The notes beneath the pieces are model-generated. The model did not search any database. It worked only from the letters and a program-made list of their open reading frames with translations, and was not told the DNA's origin. From Kribbella turkmenica (lineage in GTDB: Bacteria; Actinomycetota; Actinomycetes; Propionibacteriales; Kribbellaceae), in the NCBI RefSeq assembly GCF_004348725.1, contig NZ_SMKR01000018.1, positions 1-60,331 on the forward strand: DNA of 60,331 bases, in the 5' to 3' direction. Shown piece by piece: positions 55,855 through 60,331 of the stretch (its first letter is position 1; every line of letters begins with the position of its first letter). Position numbers and translations under genes: made by a program.

Positions 55855-55902
55855 TTGAAACCGAGGCGGACGAACGGCAACATTGAGTCTGCATCACTCA
55901 AC
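55855..55902 (+). promoter_or_regulatory. dnaK promoter with HAIR element 2
   Basis: TTGAAA (55855-55860), an 18-bp spacer and AACATT (55879-55884) form a plausible promoter. A second HAIR element, ATTGAGT-N7-ACTCAAC (55882-55902), overlaps the -10 and start region, so HspR binding would block initiation. GGAGG at about 55907-55911 is the dnaK ribosome-binding site. Confidence 0.75.
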
Positions 55903-55919
55903 TCTGTGGAGGTAAAAGC

Positions 55920-57781
<1,862 letters not shown>

Positions 57782-57785
<4 letters not shown>

Positions 57786-58495
57786 CGGATCGACCGACTG
57801 GCAGCGAGTTCGGCGACGGCGACCCCGTCGTCCGGGACAAGCGCCGGATCGACCCGGACACCGGCGCGCTGCGGGAGCCGTCCACGTCGGACGCTCCCGC
57901 CGCGGGCGCGGCTCCGGGCATGCCGGGCACCCCGGGCGCGCAACCGCCGCGGGACCCGTCGGACCTCATCGGCCCGTCCGCCCAGGAGGCACTGTTGACC
58001 GAGGCGCTGGCCGAGCGTACGGCGGACCTGCAGCGACTGCAGGCGGAGTACGTCAATTACAAGCGCCGGGTGGACCGGGACCGGGAGGCGTCCCGGGAGC
58101 TCGTCATCGGCTCGGTGCTCACCGAGCTGCTCGGGACCCTGGACGACATCGGCCGGGCCCGCGAGGCCGGTGAGCTGGAGGGCGCGTTCAAGGCGGTCTC
58201 GGAGTCGCTCGAACGGGTCACCGAAAAGCTCGGTCTGGTGAGGTACGGCGAGCCGGGCGACCCGTTCGACCCGCGGATCCACGAGGCCCTGCTGCACAAC
58301 TACTCCGACGAGGTGGACGGCCCGACCGCGACCATGGTCATGCAGCCGGGGTACCGCCTCGGCGAGCGGGTCCTGCGGGCCGCCCGGGTGGCGGTGTCGG
58401 AACCGACTGAGCAACTGCCGGCCGAGGCCGCGAAGGCCGACGGACCGGTGGAGAGCACAGATGACGACCAGCCCGCAGACAAGTCTGCGGAGTAA
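57782..58495 (+). CDS. grpE: Nucleotide exchange factor GrpE
   Basis: A 237-residue GrpE releasing ADP from DnaK. A variable disordered N-terminus (about 1-65) precedes the long helix ([25 protein letters not shown]) and the beta domain ([21 protein letters not shown]). Its GTG overlaps the dnaK stop by 4 nt. The tail is a Glu/Asp-rich extension. Confidence 0.96.
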
Positions 58496-58522
58496 CAGCG
58501 ACGGCGGGAGAGGAGGCGTCGG

Positions 58523-59689
58523 ATGAGCACGAAGGACTGGCTCGAGAAGGACTTCTACAAGGTTCTCGGCGTCTCCAAGTCCGCCGATGCCGACGAGATC
58601 AAGAAGGCCTATCGCAAGCTGGCGCGCAAGTACCACCCGGACTCCAACGCCGGGGACGCCGGCGCGGAGGCGAAGTTCAAGGAGGTCTCCGAGGCGTACG
58701 ACGTCGTTGGCGACCCGAAGAAGCGCAAGGAGTACGACGAGGCCCGCCGGCTGTTCGGCAGCGGGGGCTTCCGGATGCCGAGTGGCAGTGGTACCGGCGG
58801 CGGCTTCAACTTCGACGTCGGTGACCTGTTCAACCGCGGCGGTGCCGGTAGCGCCGGCGGCGGTCTCGGCGACATCCTGGGCGGCATGTTCGGTGGCGGC
58901 CGGACCACGACCACCACGTCGACGGCGCGGCCGCGGCGCGGTGCCGACATCGAGACCGAGGCGACGATCGAGTTCGCCGAGGCCGTCAACGGTGTCACCG
59001 TCGGGCTCCGGATGACCAGCGACGAGCCGTGCAAGACGTGCCGCGGCACGGGTGCGAAGTACGGCACGGTGCCGAAGGTCTGCCTGAAGTGCGAGGGCAC
59101 GGGCATGCAGACCTCGGTCCAGGGCGGCGTGTTCGCCATGACCGAGCCGTGCACCGAGTGCAGGGGGCGCGGCCTGGTCGTCGACCAGCCGTGCGAGACC
59201 TGCCACGGCTCCGGCCGCGGGCAGTCGAGCAAGACCATGCAGGTCCGCATCCCGGCGGGTGTGCAGGACAACCAGCGGATCCGGCTCAAGGGCAAGGGCG
59301 CGGCCGGCGAACGAGGTGGCCCCGCGGGCGACCTCTACGTCACCGTGCACGTCAAGCCGCACCGGATCTTCGGCCGTCAGGGCGAGCACCTGACGCTGAA
59401 CGTCCCGGTGAGCTTCACCGAGGCGGCGCTGGGCGCGGAGATCAAGGTTCCGACCCTGGACGGCCTGCCCGTCACGGTCCGGATCCCGGCCGGTACGGCG
59501 AACGGCAGCAAGCTGCGCGTCCGCGGCAAGGGATCGGTCCGCCGGGACGGCACCAAGGGCGATCTGCTGCTCACCCTCGAGGTGCAGGTCCCGCACGAGC
59601 TGAGCGAGGAGCAGCGCGCCAAGCTGCAGGAGTTCAGTTCCGCGTCGGATCAGCCTGACCTGCGGGCCGGGTTGTTCGGGAGCCCGTGA
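58523..59689 (+). CDS. dnaJ: Co-chaperone DnaJ
   Basis: A 388-residue type I J-protein that delivers substrates and stimulates DnaK. J domain with the HPD motif (KYHPDSN), a Gly-rich linker, and four zinc repeats CKTCRGTG, CLKCEGTG, CTECRGRG and CETCHGSG, then the C-terminal substrate-binding region. It lies 27 bp after grpE, with GAGAGGAGG upstream. Confidence 0.97.
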   Translation: MSTKDWLEKDFYKVLGVSKSADADEIKKAYRKLARKYHPDSNAGDAGAEAKFKEVSEAYDVVGDPKKRKEYDEARRLFGSGGFRMPSGSGTGGGFNFDVGDLFNRGGAGSAGGGLGDILGGMFGGGRTTTTTSTARPRRGADIETEATIEFAEAVNGVTVGLRMTSDEPCKTCRGTGAKYGTVPKVCLKCEGTGMQTSVQGGVFAMTEPCTECRGRGLVVDQPCETCHGSGRGQSSKTMQVRIPAGVQDNQRIRLKGKGAAGERGGPAGDLYVTVHVKPHRIFGRQGEHLTLNVPVSFTEAALGAEIKVPTLDGLPVTVRIPAGTANGSKLRVRGKGSVRRDGTKGDLLLTLEVQVPHELSEEQRAKLQEFSSASDQPDLRAGLFGSP

Positions 59690-60144
59690 TGGGCATCCCG
59701 TTCAGCCAGGTGCCGACCTGGGACGACCGCACCCCGATCTACGTGATCTCGGTGGCCGCCCAGCTGGCCGGCATGCATCCGCAGACCCTGCGCCAGTACG
59801 ACCGGCTCGGCCTCGTGGTGCCGAGCCGGGCGTCCGGCCGCGGCCGGCGGTACTCGGCGTATGACGTGGCGAAGCTGAGGTACGTGCAGCACCTGTCCCA
59901 GGACGAAGGCGTCAACCTGGCGGGCATCCGGCACATCCTCGCGCTGCAGTCCGAGGTGGAGGGTCTGCGCAGGCGGGTCAACCAGCTGCTGGCCGAGGTC
60001 CAGCGCGGTGTCGGTGCGTCCAGGCAGAGCACCGGCAGCCGGGTCTTCTCGGCCGGTCCGGCCGGCGACGTGATCGCCATGGGCCGGCAGCAGACCACGG
60101 CCCGCTGGATCCGGACGCGGCCCCTGGAGCTGGGTCCCCGCTGA
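59689..60144 (+). CDS. hspR: HspR, MerR-type repressor of dnaK
   Basis: A 151-residue MerR-family repressor that binds HAIR elements with DnaK as co-repressor. The helix-turn-helix is VISVAAQLAGMHPQTLRQYDRLGLVVPSRASG; a coiled segment follows (EVEGLRRRVNQLLAEVQRG). The ATG at 59689 overlaps the dnaJ stop by one base; a GTG at 59686 would add one residue. The two HAIR sites before dnaK are its expected targets, closing a feedback loop. Confidence 0.95.
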   Translation: MGIPFSQVPTWDDRTPIYVISVAAQLAGMHPQTLRQYDRLGLVVPSRASGRGRRYSAYDVAKLRYVQHLSQDEGVNLAGIRHILALQSEVEGLRRRVNQLLAEVQRGVGASRQSTGSRVFSAGPAGDVIAMGRQQTTARWIRTRPLELGPR

Positions 60145-60147
60145 CAG

Positions 60148-60186
60148 CGGCCGGCCTGCGCCCTGATCCGGGCGCAGGGCCGGCCG
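60148..60186 (+). terminator. Hairpin terminator after hspR
   Basis: A stem of about 16 bp with one bulged G (60148-60163 with 60070-series arm 60170-60186) and a 6-nt loop lies 3 bp after the stop codon of hspR. Confidence 0.7.
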
Positions 60187-60331
60187 AGACCGGCTCGGCG
60201 ATGCACCGAGCCCGGTACCGTTCGCCCGATGCGCCGAGCGTTCGAGACCGCTCGGCCGATGCGTCGAGCCTTTGACCCCGGAGGCGTCCGCCCCCCTCGG
60301 ACCCTCCGGCTGGTGGAGGCTGTCGTCCCCC
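60187..60331. other. End-of-window region with short repeats and a possible gene start
   Basis: GATGC followed by (A/G)(C/T)CGAGC occurs at 60200, 60228 and 60258, at 28-30 bp spacing. An open frame from an ATG at 60229 (MRRAFETARPMRRAFDPGG) runs off the window end, with a repeated MRRAF. No ribosome-binding site is visible. It may be a repetitive spacer or the 5' end of a gene. Confidence 0.3.

Overview
The window is chromosomal DNA of a high-GC actinobacterium. The support is very GC-rich codon third positions, frequent GTG starts, 4-nt stop/start overlaps (GTGA, ATGA), HspR/HAIR control of dnaK, a Zur-type box, Tat and lipobox export signals, and apparently leaderless promoters. Gene content resembles Kribbella and other Nocardioides-related soil actinomycetes, but that is inference from gene style, not from a marker gene. 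I see no rRNA, tRNA, CRISPR array, integrase or insertion sequence.

Layout. 1-2.8 kb: a ribbon-helix-helix (RHH) protein and a DUF4097 protein, divergent from a short-chain dehydrogenase, then the C-terminal remnant of a dps gene. 2.8-6.9 kb: secreted discoidin-type protein, Tat-exported PhoD phosphatase and two tandem lipoproteins. 7-14.3 kb: a membrane iron-sulfur oxidoreductase, a small unknown protein, a LuxR regulator, and a GAF regulator divergent from an aldehyde dehydrogenase/DUF779 pair. 14.4-20.6 kb: a sugar ABC-importer operon ending in a DUF624 membrane protein and a GH116 glycosidase. 21-24 kb: a secreted M36 metalloprotease. 24-26.6 kb: a LacI regulator, two perfect operators, and an amidohydrolase/cupin pair. 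27-28 kb: a Rid-family protein and an acidic unknown protein. 28.1-35.8 kb: complete kdpFABCDE potassium-uptake operon with phased direct repeats in front. 35.9-38.1 kb: a toroid-fold protein and an SGNH esterase. 38.1-41.4 kb: a histidine ammonia-lyase paralogue and a zinc-starvation locus (L31 type B, a COG0523/MRF-like protein and a divergent L33 around a Zur-like box). 41.4-54.1 kb: IclR regulator, acetyltransferase, hutH, hutU, an OpuC-type ABC importer, an M20 amidohydrolase, hutF and hutI. 54.1-55.7 kb: an AbiEi/DUF559-type protein with repeats, and an acetyltransferase. 55.8-60.1 kb: dnaK-grpE-dnaJ-hspR.

How the genes work together. The histidine-utilisation region is the centrepiece. 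HutH, HutU, HutI and HutF give the route histidine to urocanate to imidazolonepropionate to formiminoglutamate to N-formylglutamate. No HutG is visible, and an M20 amidohydrolase is translationally coupled to hutF. An 18-bp palindrome lies about 54 bp before both hutH and the distant lyase paralogue, 3.8 kb away on the other strand, which ties the paralogue to the Hut regulon. The paralogue has Gly-Thr-Gly where HutH has Cys-Ser-Gly, so its chemistry or substrate may differ. The quaternary-amine-type importer inside the cluster makes a histidine-betaine substrate worth testing.

Other notable structure: a palindrome-rich segment inserted in frame in the M20 gene, a COG0523 protein without a P-loop, and three repeat or operator arrays with near 11-bp phasing.
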